Translations under genes and position numbers: made by a program
Notes under the pieces: generated by a model
The model's input: the letters and a program-made list of their open reading frames with translations, nothing else
What the model was told of the DNA's origin: nothing
The model's database searches: none
Assembly: GCF_947497935.1 (NCBI RefSeq)
Contig: NZ_CANMIO010000002.1
Span: 1-64,000, forward strand
Source: an uncultured Shewanella sp.
GTDB lineage: Bacteria; Pseudomonadota; Gammaproteobacteria; Enterobacterales; Shewanellaceae
DNA: 64,000 nt
Direction of reading: 5' to 3'
In this document: positions 9,499 through 21,621 of the stretch, piece by piece
Position numbering within the stretch: the stretch's first letter is position 1
Layout of the letters: each line of letters begins with the position of its first letter

Positions 9499-10968
9499 TT
9501 ACGCATTTTTTTCATCTGTTGCTGCAGAATCAAAACCAAGGTTCGATTCCGCTAGACTGCGAGACAACATACCAATACTGCCAGCCCCTTGGGTCAGTAG
9601 TAGATCCCCGTCTTGCAAGATCTCTGGTAATACCGTTTCGAGTTGCTCGGTGCTGGCAACAAATACGGGCTCAACCTGTCCACGCACGCGAATCGAGCGA
9701 CATAGCGCACGGCTATCGGCACCTGGTATTGGCGCTTCACCCGCGGCATATACATCAAGCATCAACAAGCAGTCCACTTGCGATAAGACTTCGACAAAGT
9801 CTTCATACAAGTCGCGAGTTCGACTATAGCGGTGTGGCTGATAGATCATCACTAAGCGACGCTCAGGCCAACCGAGTCTTGCAGCCTTAATGGTTGCGGC
9901 GACTTCGCTTGGGTGATGACCGTAGTCATCAACCAGCTTAATCTCGCCCTTGCTTGTCGCGAACTCACCGATCTGCTGGAAGCGACGACCGATACCTTGA
10001 AACTCTGCCAGAGCAGCAATAATCGCTTCATCTTCGATATCGTCTTCAGTCGCCACCGCAATAGCAGCCAGCGAATTCAATACATTGTGTTCGCCCGGCA
10101 GGTTAACCGATAGTTGCAGATCCTCAAGACCAGCGCGTCTAACGGTAAACTCGCAGCTATAGCCTGTCTGCTTAAAATCTAACGCACGAACATCAGCGTC
10201 TTCACTGAAACCATAAGTCACGATACGGCGACCAATACGCGGAATAAGCTCACGTACGATAGGATCATCGATACAGACAACCGCGACGCCATAGAAAGGT
10301 AAGTTATGCAAGAAGTCGACAAAGGTGGTTTTAAGCTTCTCTAGATCGCCTTCATAGGTATCCATATGGTCAGCTTCGATATTAGTCACTACGCTAACCA
10401 TAGGCTGCAGGTGCAAGAAGCTCGCATCACTCTCATCTGCCTCGGCGATAAGGTAACGACTATGGCCTAATCTTGCGTTAGTGCCGGCACTATTTAGCAA
10501 ACCACCAATCACAAATGTTGGATCGCGCTCGGCTTCACCATAAACGCTAGCAATTAGGCTAGTCGTGGTGGTCTTGCCGTGAGTACCTGCCACGGCAACG
10601 CCATGGCGGTAACGCATCAGCTCAGCTAACATTTCCGCGCGGCGTACCACAGGAATACGTAATTCTTTTGCTGCCACTAACTCTGGGTTATCAGCGCTGA
10701 TCGCCGTAGATACCACAACCACATCGACATCTTTTACCTGGCTCGCGTCATGGCCGATGTAGATAGTCACGCCAAGTTGAGTTAATCGCTCAGTTACCGC
10801 ACTCGGGGCGATATCAGAACCACTTAACTTGTAACCTTCATTAACAAGCACTTCCGCTATGCCGCCCATACCAGCCCCACCTATTCCAACGAAATAGATG
10901 TGCTTCACCCTACGCATTTCAGGGATCATGGTTCTTAGCTGCGAATACTTCTCTGCTTTGTTACTCAT
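9499..10968 (-). CDS. murC: UDP-N-acetylmuramate--L-alanine ligase
   Basis: MurC adds the first amino acid, L-alanine, to UDP-MurNAc in cytoplasmic peptidoglycan precursor synthesis. The 489-residue protein has the N-terminal Rossmann motif [13 protein letters not shown] (28-40), the Mur-ligase ATP site GTHGKTTT (128-135) and the central domain signature [10 protein letters not shown]. It starts one base after murG ends in the same operon. Confidence 0.98.
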   Translation of the reverse strand: MSNKAEKYSQLRTMIPEMRRVKHIYFVGIGGAGMGGIAEVLVNEGYKLSGSDIAPSAVTERLTQLGVTIYIGHDASQVKDVDVVVVSTAISADNPELVAAKELRIPVVRRAEMLAELMRYRHGVAVAGTHGKTTTTSLIASVYGEAERDPTFVIGGLLNSAGTNARLGHSRYLIAEADESDASFLHLQPMVSVVTNIEADHMDTYEGDLEKLKTTFVDFLHNLPFYGVAVVCIDDPIVRELIPRIGRRIVTYGFSEDADVRALDFKQTGYSCEFTVRRAGLEDLQLSVNLPGEHNVLNSLAAIAVATEDDIEDEAIIAALAEFQGIGRRFQQIGEFATSKGEIKLVDDYGHHPSEVAATIKAARLGWPERRLVMIYQPHRYSRTRDLYEDFVEVLSQVDCLLMLDVYAAGEAPIPGADSRALCRSIRVRGQVEPVFVASTEQLETVLPEILQDGDLLLTQGAGSIGMLSRSLAESNLGFDSAATDEKNA

Positions 10969-10969
10969 C

Positions 10970-12079
10970 TCAACCCTTCTCAGCTAATCGAATACAGACA
11001 TTAGCTACACGCTCTGTCGCATCTAAAATGGCTACGTCTCGAGCACGCTGGCCCATATTACATAATTCTTGTTTATCAGATGCCAGCATCGACAATTTCG
11101 TCATCAACTTACTGGTATCCACTATCGGCTGTGGCAACAAGAAGGCTGCCCCTGCATTAACTAACACTTTGGCGTTCTTCGTTTGATGGTCGTCAACCGC
11201 ATGTGGGTATGGCACCAATAAACTCGGTAAGCCCACCGCTGCTAGCTCTGATACGGTTAATGCGCCAGAGCGACAAACCACCACATCGGCCCAACGATAG
11301 GCAGCTTCCATATCGTCGATAAACTCAGCGACACTCACGCTGCCATCTTGACCTAGTCGTTGGTATTCAGCCTTCACAGATGCAAGGTTGTCACGCCCTA
11401 CTTGATGCCAAACCGTCATAGAATGGGTTTTGCTCACCCCCTCTAAAACACTCGGCATCAAATCGTTAAATATCTTGGCGCCTAAACTGCCGCCAACAAC
11501 CAACACCTTTAATGAGTCATCATCACAACATGCTTCGCGTTTATCACCTAAAGCAATCAGCTCTTTACGAATTGGGTTACCAACCGTCTGCGCTTGTATA
11601 TCGGTAAAGGTGCCTTCAAAAGCACATAGCACCTCTGATGCGATACGTGAAAGCAGTTTATTAGTCATACCCGGTATGGCATTTTGCTCATGCAATACCA
11701 GAGGAATACCACATAACTTAGCGGCAACGCCGCCTGGGCCACTGGCAAAACCGCCCATGCCCATCACCACATGGGGCTTAAAGCTCTTAATTACGGCGCG
11801 TGCCTGCATCACCGAGCGCAGGATCTTAAAAGGCGCCGCTAATTTACGCATTAAACCATTACCACGAACACCTTTAATATCGATAAAGTCGATATCGAAG
11901 CCATGTTGAGGCACAAGCCTCGCTTCCATTCGCTCAGCCGTACCCAACCAACGTACCTTCCAGCCTTGCTGGCTTAAATACTTAGCTACCGCTAACGCAG
12001 GAAACACATGACCGCCTGTACCGCCAGCCATGATTAAAATGCGTTTTTCTTCAGCTTGGTTAGTCATTATCTCACTCAT
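10970..12079 (-). CDS. murG: UDP-GlcNAc:undecaprenyl-PP-MurNAc-pentapeptide transferase
   Basis: MurG converts lipid I to lipid II on the inner face of the cytoplasmic membrane. The 369-residue GT-B glycosyltransferase has the glycine-rich acceptor loop GGTGGH (19-24) and the C-terminal UDP-GlcNAc-binding region ending in VDDHQTKNA. The ATG at 12079 overlaps the ftsW stop codon as TAATG, so translational coupling is likely; an alternative ATG lies four codons in, at 12067. Confidence 0.97.
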   Translation of the reverse strand: MSEIMTNQAEEKRILIMAGGTGGHVFPALAVAKYLSQQGWKVRWLGTAERMEARLVPQHGFDIDFIDIKGVRGNGLMRKLAAPFKILRSVMQARAVIKSFKPHVVMGMGGFASGPGGVAAKLCGIPLVLHEQNAIPGMTNKLLSRIASEVLCAFEGTFTDIQAQTVGNPIRKELIALGDKREACCDDDSLKVLVVGGSLGAKIFNDLMPSVLEGVSKTHSMTVWHQVGRDNLASVKAEYQRLGQDGSVSVAEFIDDMEAAYRWADVVVCRSGALTVSELAAVGLPSLLVPYPHAVDDHQTKNAKVLVNAGAAFLLPQPIVDTSKLMTKLSMLASDKQELCNMGQRARDVAILDATERVANVCIRLAEKG

Positions 12080-13296
12080 TATTTGTTTGTCCGGCCTTCC
12101 ACGGCCTGGATAACACTCAATCTTCTTTCATGGTCAATTCGGATAAGCATCATTGCTGCTGCCGTCATCACCCATAAACTACTACCGCCATAGCTAATAA
12201 ATGGCAGGGTTAACCCTTTGGTTGGCAACATACCAATACTCGCGCCGACATTAACCACGGTTTGGAAACAGATCCAAATTCCGATGCCGTAGGCCAAATA
12301 GCCTTCGAATGCACGCTCTAGCGCTAAACACATGTTACCTAGCTTTATCGCCCGCAGCGCCACAAACAGCAGTACAGCAAGGACAGCGATAATGCCGATA
12401 AACCCAAGCTCTTCGCCAATCACAGCGAAGATAAAGTCGGTATGTGCCTCAGGCAAATATTCCAACTTCTGAATACTGTTACCTAAGCCCTGGCCAAACC
12501 AATCGCCGCGACCATAGGCCATCAGTGACTGAGTCAGCTGGTAACCGCTACCAAACGGATCTTGCCATGGGTCAAGAAACGAGGTCACCCGTCGCATACG
12601 ATACGGCTCGAGTAATACCAGCGCCACGAATGCCAAAATGCCGGTTAAGATCAGCGCGAAGAAATCCAGTAATCGCGCACCCGCTAAAAACAGCAAACCA
12701 ACAGTGCCAACAAATAGCACCACAACCGTACCTAAGTCAGGCTGCATCAAAATCAAGAAAGCATATACCGCAAACACACCAATCGGTTTATAGAAGCCTT
12801 TAGCGTTTTCTCTAATCTCTTGGTGACGACGTACCAAGTAACCCGCCATATAGATGGCAAAAGCAAACTTTGCTATCTCGGCCACCTGAATACGAATCGG
12901 CCCGATAGACAGCCAGCGGGTTGCCCCATTTACCGTGGTACCGACAATCAGTACAGCTACCAGCATGATGCCTACAATCAGCAGTAACAAAGGACTAAAG
13001 TTTTGCCAATGGCGCATCTCAACCTGTAATACCACTGCGGCAATCATTACACAGCCAACAAGGTAAGCACCATGACGCCAAACAAAATGAAACGGGTTTC
13101 CCGTTAAAGTTTGCGCCTCAGGCATAGAGGCTGACATCACCATAACAAAGCCAAAACAGATCAACGACAAAACAGCAAATAACAATGCTCTATCGTACAG
13201 CTGCATCCCTGGCGCCGAGTTATCGCTAAACAGATTCGGCAACGACCATTTTAAACGGCTGCCAAACAGACTTAACTGCTTCTCGCTATTCGCCAT
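12079..13296 (-). CDS. ftsW: Peptidoglycan polymerase FtsW (SEDS family)
   Basis: FtsW is the septal SEDS glycosyltransferase that polymerises lipid II together with FtsI. The 405-residue protein is polytopic with about ten membrane spans and has the conserved SEDS blocks GATRWL and FIFAVIGEELGFIG, with a C-terminal LPFISYGGSS motif. The open frame reaches a TTG at 13308, but the ATG at 13296 is the better start; either overlaps the end of murD by a few codons and indicates coupling. Confidence 0.96.
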   Translation of the reverse strand: MANSEKQLSLFGSRLKWSLPNLFSDNSAPGMQLYDRALLFAVLSLICFGFVMVMSASMPEAQTLTGNPFHFVWRHGAYLVGCVMIAAVVLQVEMRHWQNFSPLLLLIVGIMLVAVLIVGTTVNGATRWLSIGPIRIQVAEIAKFAFAIYMAGYLVRRHQEIRENAKGFYKPIGVFAVYAFLILMQPDLGTVVVLFVGTVGLLFLAGARLLDFFALILTGILAFVALVLLEPYRMRRVTSFLDPWQDPFGSGYQLTQSLMAYGRGDWFGQGLGNSIQKLEYLPEAHTDFIFAVIGEELGFIGIIAVLAVLLFVALRAIKLGNMCLALERAFEGYLAYGIGIWICFQTVVNVGASIGMLPTKGLTLPFISYGGSSLWVMTAAAMMLIRIDHERRLSVIQAVEGRTNK

Positions 13297-14605
13297 GGAG
13301 CGCTGCAACTAGGCTACGGAATTCATCTCCGCGGGCCATAAAATTAGGGTACATATCTAAGCTCGAACAAGCTGGTGACAGAATAACGATATCACCTGCA
13401 GTCGCTAGCTCGCTGGCTTTAGCAACCGCTTCGGCCATGCTAGTTACTTTTATAGCCTCTGGTTTCAATGCTGCGATTTTGTCGCCATCTTTACCTAAAA
13501 CGATTAACTGACTCACCTTCTCAAGCACGGGTTCTAAAGGTTTAAAGTCAGCCCCTTTGCCATCGCCACCGGCGATCAAAATCAATTCACCTAAATGCTC
13601 ACTCAAGCCATCAATAGCCGCAACGGTAGCACCGATATTAGTGGCCTTCGAGTCGTTGACATAAGTCACACCCGCAATATCTGCAACCACTTCACAGCGA
13701 TGAGCCAAGCCTAAGAATGTCTTAGCAACCTCGATCTGGCACTCACGACTGATACCTGCCGCAGTAGCTAACGCCATTGCTGCAATGATATTGGCATGGT
13801 TGTGGCTTCCCACGAGCGCGACATCACTAACAGGCATGATCTGGCTACTACCTTGCACTATCATGCCACCAGAAACACCCCAGTCATCGGCCTCTGGCGC
13901 ATCTAACCCAAAGCTTTGTTGGTTAGTTGGGTTGTTTGGTAGCGTTAACGCGTCTTCGCGGTTAAACACCGCCATCTTGCTCTGCTCGTATAGCTTAAGC
14001 TTCGCCTGACGGTAAGACTCAAGGTCGCTATAACGATCCATATGGTCTTCGCTGATGTTAAGGCAAGTCGCCGCAACACACTGCAAGCTATAGGTTGTCT
14101 CTAACTGGAAACTCGACAACTCGAGCACATACAGGTCTTTAGGTTCGAGCAATAGGTCAAGAGCTGGCACACCAATGTTGCCACCCACAGCGTAAGAGCT
14201 ACCGCTAGCCTTAGCCATCTCACCCACTAAGGTGGTGACTGTGGTCTTGCCGTTTGAGCCTGTTATGCCTATGACCTTGGCTGACGTTTGCGCCACTGCA
14301 CGGGCGAACAACTCAACATCACCAATCACCTCAATCCCCATATCAAATGCGACTCGCACTTCCGGCGTTTCACAGGCGATACCTGGACTAATGACAATCT
14401 GCTGTGCCTGAACTAAATAGCGACAGTCAAAACCACCGGTGACCAGCTCAACCTGAGGAAATTCTGCCGCCAAGCTATCAGCTCCTGGAGGCTGAGTTCG
14501 GCTGTCCATGACTAAAGGAACAATCCCTTGCGCACACAGGTAACGTACAACAGACAAACCTGTCGCACCTAAACCTAAAACTATGTGTGAATATTGCTGC
14601 GCCAT
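13286..14605 (-). CDS. murD: UDP-MurNAc-L-alanine--D-glutamate ligase
   Basis: MurD adds D-glutamate to UDP-MurNAc-L-Ala in the cytoplasm. The 439-residue protein shows the N-terminal Rossmann start VLGLGATGLSVV, the ATP site GSNGKTT (116-122), the ELSSFQLE segment and the DGLSEHLGELILIAGGDGKG C-terminal domain. It follows mraY by 50 bp and overlaps ftsW. Confidence 0.98.
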   Translation of the reverse strand: MAQQYSHIVLGLGATGLSVVRYLCAQGIVPLVMDSRTQPPGADSLAAEFPQVELVTGGFDCRYLVQAQQIVISPGIACETPEVRVAFDMGIEVIGDVELFARAVAQTSAKVIGITGSNGKTTVTTLVGEMAKASGSSYAVGGNIGVPALDLLLEPKDLYVLELSSFQLETTYSLQCVAATCLNISEDHMDRYSDLESYRQAKLKLYEQSKMAVFNREDALTLPNNPTNQQSFGLDAPEADDWGVSGGMIVQGSSQIMPVSDVALVGSHNHANIIAAMALATAAGISRECQIEVAKTFLGLAHRCEVVADIAGVTYVNDSKATNIGATVAAIDGLSEHLGELILIAGGDGKGADFKPLEPVLEKVSQLIVLGKDGDKIAALKPEAIKVTSMAEAVAKASELATAGDIVILSPACSSLDMYPNFMARGDEFRSLVAALHGE

Positions 14606-14655
14606 ATCAGACCTATCTAGTATCTAAGTTAAATGAGTTCGTTAAACTAAATCTG

Positions 14656-15738
14656 CTATCTAAGTTTCAAGGTTGCTAAACCAAGCAACACTAGGAACAA
14701 AGAGATAATCCAAAAACGTACAATGACTCGCGGCTCCGGCCATCCCTTCAACTCATAATGATGATGAATAGGTGCCATGCGGAAGATGCGCTGACCGCGT
14801 AACTTATAAGAACCTACTTGCAAGATCACCGACACAGTCTCCATCACGAAGACGCCGCCCATAATCACTAATAAGATCTCTTGACGGACTAATACCGCAA
14901 TAGCACCCAGTGCCGCACCAAGGGCTAGTGAGCCAACATCGCCCATAAACACTTGCGCTGGGTAGGTGTTAAACCATAGGAAGCCGAGACCTGCACCGAC
15001 AATCGCGGTACACACAATCACCAGCTCACCTGCGCCGGGCAAGTAAGGAAGGTGCAAATAATTAGCAAACTGAACGTGTCCAGAAAGGTATGCAATCAAG
15101 GCAAATGCCGCTGCAACCATCACTGTTGGCATAATCGCCAAACCGTCTAGACCATCGGTAAGATTTACTGCGTTACTCGATCCCACAATAGTGAAGTAAA
15201 CCAATACAATAAAGAAGCCACCAAGCTGCGGCATAATATCTTTAAAGAAAGGAACAACGAGTTGAGTTTCACCTGGACTTGCCGCCGATGCATACAGGTA
15301 AACAGCTATTGTTAATGCTGCCGCCGATTGCCAAAAGTATTTCCAGCGAGCAATCAGGCCTTTAGTGTCTTTACGAACCACTTTACGGTAGTCATCAATA
15401 AAGCCGATCAGACCAAAACTACCCAGCACGAATAGCACTACCCATACATAGCGGCTACCAAGATCGCCCCAAAGTAATACGCTGATAAACACACCGGCAA
15501 GGATCAAAAGCCCCCCCATAGTAGGCGTTCCACGCTTACTAAAGTGTGACTCCGGGCCATCGTTACGCACGACTTGACCAATTTGCATCATTTGCAAACG
15601 TGCTATCATCTTTGGACCTAACCAAAGACTTAATATCATTGCCGTCATCAAACCAAGAATGGCTCGGAAGGTAACGTAAGAAAATACATTAAACCCAGTG
15701 TAAAATTGGGTTAAATACTCAGCCAGGTAAACCAGCAT
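14656..15738 (-). CDS. mraY: Phospho-MurNAc-pentapeptide translocase
   Basis: MraY transfers phospho-MurNAc-pentapeptide onto undecaprenyl phosphate to form lipid I at the inner membrane. The 360-residue, ten-span protein has the conserved cytoplasmic motifs [38 protein letters not shown] and [13 protein letters not shown], which hold the magnesium-binding aspartates. Its start overlaps the murF stop by one base. Confidence 0.98.
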   Translation of the reverse strand: MLVYLAEYLTQFYTGFNVFSYVTFRAILGLMTAMILSLWLGPKMIARLQMMQIGQVVRNDGPESHFSKRGTPTMGGLLILAGVFISVLLWGDLGSRYVWVVLFVLGSFGLIGFIDDYRKVVRKDTKGLIARWKYFWQSAAALTIAVYLYASAASPGETQLVVPFFKDIMPQLGGFFIVLVYFTIVGSSNAVNLTDGLDGLAIMPTVMVAAAFALIAYLSGHVQFANYLHLPYLPGAGELVIVCTAIVGAGLGFLWFNTYPAQVFMGDVGSLALGAALGAIAVLVRQEILLVIMGGVFVMETVSVILQVGSYKLRGQRIFRMAPIHHHYELKGWPEPRVIVRFWIISLFLVLLGLATLKLR

Positions 15739-17117
15739 TAAACAAACTCCCCGCGCCCAAAGGCCGTTGTTAAAGCTTCTACTACACGTTCCATTCTCGC
15801 ACTGCGAGAACCTTTCACTAACACGGTGATCTCTGCTGGTAATTCATTAATGTATTGAATTAATCCACCAACTAAATCATCAATATCTTGATAGTGTTTA
15901 GAACCAAAAGCATGACTCGCACCTTCGCTTAGCGTACCAACACAAAACAGCGCATTTACGCCTTTTGCCTTGGCTAATGTCCCAAGCTCGCGATGCAAAA
16001 GGGCGGCATTGTCGCCTAATTCGCCCAAATCGCCCAGTACTAAACAGCGATTTCCTTTAATTTCTTGAAGCCAGTCAATAGCTGCACCCACCGAAGCCGG
16101 ATTTGCGTTATAGCTATCATCGATCACTGTCACCCGTCCAAGCACACTTGGTAACATGCGCCCTTTAACCGGTTTTAGCTGGCTAAGCCCTTGGCAAATA
16201 TGGGCCAAAGACAAACCTAACGCTAAACAGATACTGGTGGCCGCCAGGGCATTCGACACCTGATGACGCCCAGTCAATGGCAACTCAACTCTATGAACTT
16301 CTGCATCAAAGCAAAGGCTAAAGGCATAACGTCCATAAGCATCCGCAATCAAGTCAGTTGCAAAAACATCAAGATCTCTCGACGTTTCATCTTTAACACC
16401 AAAACATAACTGCTTTACGTGACTAGAGGCCTGCAGCATGACATCAGCAAAAGCATCATCAGCATTAATAACCGCGGTGCCATTATTCGCCACATGATTG
16501 AAGATCTCAGACTTAGCCTGAGCCACTCCTTCTAAAGAACCAAAGCCCTCAAGGTGAGCCGAAGCAACATTATTCACCATGGCCACACTCGGCTTGACTA
16601 GGCTTGAGGTGTAGTCAATCTCACCAGCGTGATTAGCACCAAGTTCAAATACACCAAATTCATCACCGGCTTGTAATCTCAATAGGGTTAATGGCACCCC
16701 AATTTCGTTATTGAAATTCCCCGCGGTATAAAGCACTTGATGTTTCTGCGACAAGATAGTCGCTATCATCTCTTTGACGCTAGTCTTACCATTTGAGCCG
16801 GTTAGGGCAACGCAAGTTGGCGCAAGCTGTTCACGCACATAGGCGCCAATTTCACCCATCGCACGCTGACTGTTAGCCACGATAATTTGTGCAGCGTTAA
16901 TAGGTAACAGCCTTTCCACTAACAGTGCGTTCGCGCCAGCATCAACCGCCGCCTGAGCAAAGTTATGCCCATCAAAATTATCGCCTTTCAATGCGACAAA
17001 AAGCGTCTTGCTATCTACCGCTCGACTGTCACTAGAGACGCTATCGATTGGCAAGTCATCACCAACCAACTGGCCATTTATGTGCGTCGCCAATTCGGCT
17101 AAAGAAACCCTAATCAT
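15738..17117 (-). CDS. murF: UDP-MurNAc-tripeptide--D-Ala-D-Ala ligase
   Basis: MurF attaches the D-Ala-D-Ala dipeptide, completing the UDP-MurNAc-pentapeptide. The 459-residue protein has the ATP site [10 protein letters not shown], the [11 protein letters not shown] block and the [12 protein letters not shown] motif of the central domain. The start overlaps murE by 4 bp. Its dipeptide substrate must come from a Ddl ligase encoded elsewhere, because this cluster has no ddl gene. Confidence 0.98.
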   Translation of the reverse strand: MIRVSLAELATHINGQLVGDDLPIDSVSSDSRAVDSKTLFVALKGDNFDGHNFAQAAVDAGANALLVERLLPINAAQIIVANSQRAMGEIGAYVREQLAPTCVALTGSNGKTSVKEMIATILSQKHQVLYTAGNFNNEIGVPLTLLRLQAGDEFGVFELGANHAGEIDYTSSLVKPSVAMVNNVASAHLEGFGSLEGVAQAKSEIFNHVANNGTAVINADDAFADVMLQASSHVKQLCFGVKDETSRDLDVFATDLIADAYGRYAFSLCFDAEVHRVELPLTGRHQVSNALAATSICLALGLSLAHICQGLSQLKPVKGRMLPSVLGRVTVIDDSYNANPASVGAAIDWLQEIKGNRCLVLGDLGELGDNAALLHRELGTLAKAKGVNALFCVGTLSEGASHAFGSKHYQDIDDLVGGLIQYINELPAEITVLVKGSRSARMERVVEALTTAFGRGEFV

Positions 17118-18580
17118 GCGTTACCTTCGGCAATTGCTTTCGCGAATGCTCTTTCATCGTAATTTAGTTTTTTACCATTCACTTCTTGGTAAGTTTCATG
17201 GCCTTTACCAGCCAAAAGCACCATATCGCCAGAAGCTGCCAAAGCGACAATCTCCTTGATTGCAACTTGGCGGTCTACTTGTGAAAGCGCTCGCAGTGGA
17301 TGCTGCAATCCGGCCAAAATATCGCTAATAATGGCGTTGGGGTCTTCACTGCGACAGTTATCGCTAGTTACCATAACCCGATCGGCAAACTGCTCGGCAC
17401 TCGCCGCCATCATTGGGCGCTTACCTTTATCTCTGTCACCACCACAACCGAACAAGCACCAAAGCTGGCCTTTACAATGTACTCGTAATGCCTTTAATGC
17501 CTGCTCTATGGCATCTGGCGTATGGGCGTAGTCGACCACAAGCGTGACGCCATCTTGGCTGGTGAAACGCTCCATTCTTCCAGCGACAGGCTCAAGCTGA
17601 GCTGCTAGGGCGACAAGCGCGTGCATATCTTCACCCATCAGATAAAGAGCACCGAGTGCGGCAACCAAATTCGATAAGTTGAAATCACCCAGTAACGATG
17701 AGTTAAGCTGAGCTTCACCAGTCGGCCACACTAAGCTGCAAGATACGCCGCCATCATGAAAATGGTTATCTTTGGTATAAATTTCAGCGCTAGCATCACC
17801 TTTAACACTAAAACCTAATAATTTGTCAGACGCCAAGTCAGCAAGCCACTCTCGGCCGACAGGATCATCGATATTGATTATGCCACCACTTAGATTGGCG
17901 AACTGGAAAAGGCGCTTCTTGGCGATGCCATATTCTTCCATCGTATGATGATAATCGAGGTGATCACGACTTAAGTTGGTAAACACGGCGACATCGAATG
18001 GAACAGCCTCGACTCGACCTTGCACTAAACCGTGGCTAGAGACTTCCATCGCACAGGTATCGGCCCCCTTCTGTTCAAATTCCTGTAACTGCTTGATCAG
18101 AGTGACAGGGTCGGCAGTGGTGTTACCGCTATCTACAAGCTCGCCCCACAAGCCATTACCTAAGGTGCCCATCACCGCGGTTTGTTTACCTTGCAGTAAC
18201 TGCAGCTGAGCGATCAGTTGCGTCACAGAGGTTTTACCATTAGTTCCGGTCACACCGACAATTTGCGGGCGCGCTTGAGACAGTGGATAAGCCTGTGCGG
18301 CTAAAGCTGAAATTTGCCGATTAAGCTGAAAAAATAGGATCTGTAATCCAACATCGTTAACCACAGTCCCGTGTTTTTCGGGGGAATCTGTGTGCACCAG
18401 CACCGCTCTAGCGCCTCCCTCAAGTGCAGCTGCAATAAACTGCCTGCCGTCGACTTGATAGCCTGGGATCGCGACGAACAGATCGCCATCTCTTACTGCT
18501 CGGCTATCCAAGGTGATATCCTGAAAATCTTCAGTTCCTGAATAGTGAAACCATGGAGCCAGCAGATCACGGATCAGCAT
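17114..18580 (-). CDS. murE: UDP-MurNAc-L-Ala-D-Glu--2,6-diaminopimelate ligase
   Basis: MurE adds the third stem-peptide residue. The 488-residue protein has the ATP site [10 protein letters not shown], the EVSSHGL segment, [14 protein letters not shown] and the diaminopimelate-specificity motif DNCRSEDP (the DNPR-type signature, here with C in place of P). It overlaps ftsI by one base and murF by four, indicating a tightly coupled operon. Confidence 0.97.
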   Translation of the reverse strand: MLIRDLLAPWFHYSGTEDFQDITLDSRAVRDGDLFVAIPGYQVDGRQFIAAALEGGARAVLVHTDSPEKHGTVVNDVGLQILFFQLNRQISALAAQAYPLSQARPQIVGVTGTNGKTSVTQLIAQLQLLQGKQTAVMGTLGNGLWGELVDSGNTTADPVTLIKQLQEFEQKGADTCAMEVSSHGLVQGRVEAVPFDVAVFTNLSRDHLDYHHTMEEYGIAKKRLFQFANLSGGIINIDDPVGREWLADLASDKLLGFSVKGDASAEIYTKDNHFHDGGVSCSLVWPTGEAQLNSSLLGDFNLSNLVAALGALYLMGEDMHALVALAAQLEPVAGRMERFTSQDGVTLVVDYAHTPDAIEQALKALRVHCKGQLWCLFGCGGDRDKGKRPMMAASAEQFADRVMVTSDNCRSEDPNAIISDILAGLQHPLRALSQVDRQVAIKEIVALAASGDMVLLAGKGHETYQEVNGKKLNYDERAFAKAIAEGNA

Positions 18581-20316
18581 TATTCAACACTCCTAGAATT
18601 TGCAGCTAGACGCACCTTCTCACGATTTGAAATAGGCTCAACGTTTAGCATTTGTAAAGCACCTGACATCACTGCGGCAAATACTGGCGCCGCAACGTCA
18701 CCACCATAATAGCGATCGCCTTTAGGCTCGTTCACCACCACGGCTATGGCCAATCTGGGGTTATGCACGGGTGCGACACCGGCAAACTGCGCCACGTAGT
18801 CTTCACCATAACCACCTGCGACGGCTTTACGCGCGGTACCGGTTTTACCTGCCACAGGATAGCCTTCGATATGTGCTTTAAGTGCGGTGCCACCTTTCTC
18901 GGTAACCCCCACCAGCATCTCCATCACGTCTTGCGCTACCTGTGGTGAAATGACTTGCGTGCCCTCAGGTGTCTGTTTTAGTTTCAAAATTGAAACAGGA
19001 TACTGCACGCCTTTATTACCCAAGGTGGCATACATTCTAGCGAGCTGCAGTGGTGTGGCCATTAAGCCATAACCAAATGATAAAGTTGCACGCTCAAATT
19101 CAGACCAGCGACGTCGGTCGTGGATAAGTCCTGCACTTTCACCCTCTAAATTAATACCCGAATAGTTACCCAGGCCCATTGTCTGATATGCACCTAACAG
19201 CTCTTGAACTGGCATAGACAGCGCAATTTTGGTCATACCCACGTTACTCGAGTGAACCAAGATGCCGCTTAAGGAAAGGTCACCATAATTACGCCCATCA
19301 CGAACAATTTTGCCACCGATACGCAGGCGCCCAGGGTTGGTCTTAATAATTTGATCTGTCTTAATCGTTCCGGCATCAAGTGCAGCAGCAACCACAAATG
19401 GTTTGATGGTAGAGCCAGGTTCATAAGCATCAGTCAACGCCCGATTTCGCATGCGGTAACTCTGCAGACCTTCGCGAGAGTTGGGGTTATAAGAGGGCGT
19501 ATTCGCCATCGCTAGCACTTCCCCAGTAAGTACATCAAGCACCACGATTGAACCTGATGTTGCTTGGTTAATCTCTGTGGCCTTTTTAAGCTCGCGATAG
19601 GCCAGCTGTTGAATGCGTTGATCGAGACTTAGTACTAAATCATTTGGACTCTCGCCCTCTTGCACCATATCTAGGCGTTCAACCACATGTCCATCACGAG
19701 ATTTACGCACTTTTTGCTTGCTTGGTGTACCAGTGAGCCAGTCGTTATAAGTATTCTCTATACCCTCGATGCCTTTATCATCGATATTGGTGATACCGAC
19801 TAACTGCGCCGAAATCTCACCTGTTGGGTAATAGCGACGGGATTCGGATTTAAGGTAAACACCTGGTAGTTTTAGCTGCTTGATATAGTCAGCAACGGCC
19901 GGGGTAACTTGACGCTTAAGATAGGTAAAACGTTTACGTGGGTTAGATTGAACCCGCTTCAGAATGTCTTCTTTAGGTTCATGTAATACATCAGCCAACG
20001 CTTGCCAACGGCGCATATCAGCAAAACCATTTTTGTCATGTACGACTTTAGGGTCCGCATACACAGCTTTAACTGGCACACTCACCGCAAGCATCTCGCC
20101 ATTACGGTCGGTGATCAGCCCACGCTGTACTTCACGACTGGTGGTACGCAAAGTACGCATGTCGCTTTGGTGGCGTAGCATTTCCGGCTCGATAATTTGA
20201 ATATAAGCGGCTCGACCAACCAAACTGGTAAACATCAGGCAAACAAAAGCCACCACGACGTATAAACGCCATTGGATTAACTGTGGTTTTTGTTTACGCT
20301 TCGCCTGTTTGCTCAT
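18580..20316 (-). CDS. ftsI: Septal peptidoglycan transpeptidase FtsI (PBP3)
   Basis: FtsI cross-links septal peptidoglycan in partnership with FtsW. The 578-residue class B penicillin-binding protein has a short cytoplasmic tail, one membrane span (about 17-38), a pedestal domain starting with the RGLITDRNG motif, and all active-site motifs: S302-x-x-K305 in GSTIKPF, SSN at 356-358 and KTGT at 491-494. It overlaps ftsL by 4 bp. Confidence 0.98.
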   Translation of the reverse strand: MSKQAKRKQKPQLIQWRLYVVVAFVCLMFTSLVGRAAYIQIIEPEMLRHQSDMRTLRTTSREVQRGLITDRNGEMLAVSVPVKAVYADPKVVHDKNGFADMRRWQALADVLHEPKEDILKRVQSNPRKRFTYLKRQVTPAVADYIKQLKLPGVYLKSESRRYYPTGEISAQLVGITNIDDKGIEGIENTYNDWLTGTPSKQKVRKSRDGHVVERLDMVQEGESPNDLVLSLDQRIQQLAYRELKKATEINQATSGSIVVLDVLTGEVLAMANTPSYNPNSREGLQSYRMRNRALTDAYEPGSTIKPFVVAAALDAGTIKTDQIIKTNPGRLRIGGKIVRDGRNYGDLSLSGILVHSSNVGMTKIALSMPVQELLGAYQTMGLGNYSGINLEGESAGLIHDRRRWSEFERATLSFGYGLMATPLQLARMYATLGNKGVQYPVSILKLKQTPEGTQVISPQVAQDVMEMLVGVTEKGGTALKAHIEGYPVAGKTGTARKAVAGGYGEDYVAQFAGVAPVHNPRLAIAVVVNEPKGDRYYGGDVAAPVFAAVMSGALQMLNVEPISNREKVRLAANSRSVE

Positions 20317-20627
20317 GGGACTCTTACCACAACCTCTTCTTTTGGTAATGGACGGTTCATATTCAGTTCTTTAGTCGCTATCCGAGTAATTCGGCTATGT
20401 TCCGACCGAGACTGCTCCTCGAGCAGTAAGTTACGCCACTCAATATCTAGCCTGTCTCGCTCTTGTAATAACTGCTCCCATTGACTGGTGTATTTTCTGC
20501 CTTCATAGCTGGTATACACCACCGCAATCGCATTCATCATGACAAGCAGCGCGAGTATCATGATCCATTTGTGATGCCATAGATCGAGCAACACTATGCG
20601 GGTTAAATTCAATTGAGCTTTACTCAC
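20313..20627 (-). CDS. ftsL: Cell division protein FtsL
   Basis: A 104-residue bitopic protein with one membrane span (about residues 20-38) and a periplasmic coiled coil rich in E, R and L, the form of FtsL, which bridges FtsQ/FtsB and FtsWI in the divisome. Identification rests on size, topology and its invariant place between rsmH and ftsI, since FtsL sequences diverge greatly. Confidence 0.93.
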   Translation of the reverse strand: MSKAQLNLTRIVLLDLWHHKWIMILALLVMMNAIAVVYTSYEGRKYTSQWEQLLQERDRLDIEWRNLLLEEQSRSEHSRITRIATKELNMNRPLPKEEVVVRVP

Positions 20628-20643
20628 TTAAGTTGCTAATCGT

Positions 20644-21591
20644 TTATGCTTCGTAAGGTAAGCGCTCGGCGATACGTAGCACCGAGCTACGAGCTCTCGC
20701 ATTACGCTCAACCTCTTCTACCGAAGGCTTAATCGCTTTGCCCATCGCCTTTAACTTACGTGACTTATTGATCTCAGCCTCAGTAATAGGTAAACCATGC
20801 GGTACACTCTCGCCTTGGCTATTACGGCGAATAAAGCGCTTCACCATACGGTCTTCCAACGAATGGAAGCTGATCACAGATAAGCGGCCTTCTGGCGCTA
20901 ACACGGTCAATGCGCCTTCTAGGGCTTGATCAATCTGCTCTAATTCGCTGTTAATGTAGATACGAATAGCCTGGAATACACGTGTTGCAGGATGCTTATT
21001 ACGCTCTTTGCTCTTAGTGATACGGGCAATCAAATCGGCTAGATCTTTAGTGCGTAAAAATGGGGTTTTGTCACGGTCAGCAGCGATACAGCGCGCGATA
21101 TGACGGGAGTTTTTCTCCTCGCCATAGGTCTTAAACACCCATGCCATATCTTCTATTTCAGCACGAGCAAGCCACTGAGCGGCAGTCTCGCCTTGAGAGT
21201 TATCCATACGCATATCTAATGGACCATCACGTAAGAAGCTAAAACCACGCTCGGCATCATCTAACTGTGGCGATGACACGCCAAAGTCCAGTAATACACC
21301 ATCGATTTGGCCTTTTAAGCCTAAATCTTCGACATAGTCAGCTAGCTGGCCGAAACCACCATGAACGATCTGAAAACGACTGTCGTCTTTAAACTGCTCC
21401 GCTGCGGCAATAGCCTGCGGATCACGGTCGATAGCAATCAGTCTTCCATTCGGTCCAAGCTCCTCAAGAACTTTTCGAGAATGACCACCACGACCGAAAG
21501 TACCATCGATATAGATGCCATCGGGTCTAATGTTTAAGCCAGCAACGGTTTCCGCTAGCAGCACTGATAGGTGTTCAAATTCTTGTGTCAT
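20644..21591 (-). CDS. rsmH: 16S rRNA (cytosine-1402 N4)-methyltransferase
   Basis: RsmH (MraW) methylates C1402 in the decoding centre of 16S rRNA using S-adenosylmethionine. The 315-residue protein has the family opening [13 protein letters not shown], the SAM-binding [13 protein letters not shown] and IDRDPQAIA blocks, [12 protein letters not shown], and the [10 protein letters not shown] motif. It is the second gene of the dcw operon, 30 bp after mraZ. Confidence 0.98.
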   Translation of the reverse strand: MTQEFEHLSVLLAETVAGLNIRPDGIYIDGTFGRGGHSRKVLEELGPNGRLIAIDRDPQAIAAAEQFKDDSRFQIVHGGFGQLADYVEDLGLKGQIDGVLLDFGVSSPQLDDAERGFSFLRDGPLDMRMDNSQGETAAQWLARAEIEDMAWVFKTYGEEKNSRHIARCIAADRDKTPFLRTKDLADLIARITKSKERNKHPATRVFQAIRIYINSELEQIDQALEGALTVLAPEGRLSVISFHSLEDRMVKRFIRRNSQGESVPHGLPITEAEINKSRKLKAMGKAIKPSVEEVERNARARSSVLRIAERLPYEA

Positions 21592-21621
21592 GGGTTTCTT
21601 CTACTATTTAAGTATCACTGA

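Noticed and set aside
9467-9890. Plus-strand ORFs in the murC-ftsQ gap considered as ddl remnants
   Set aside because: They are antisense to murC and show no ATP-grasp or D-Ala ligase motif.
11430-11909. 159-codon ORF antisense to murG
   Set aside because: Shadow of a highly conserved gene; no start signal and no recognisable protein.
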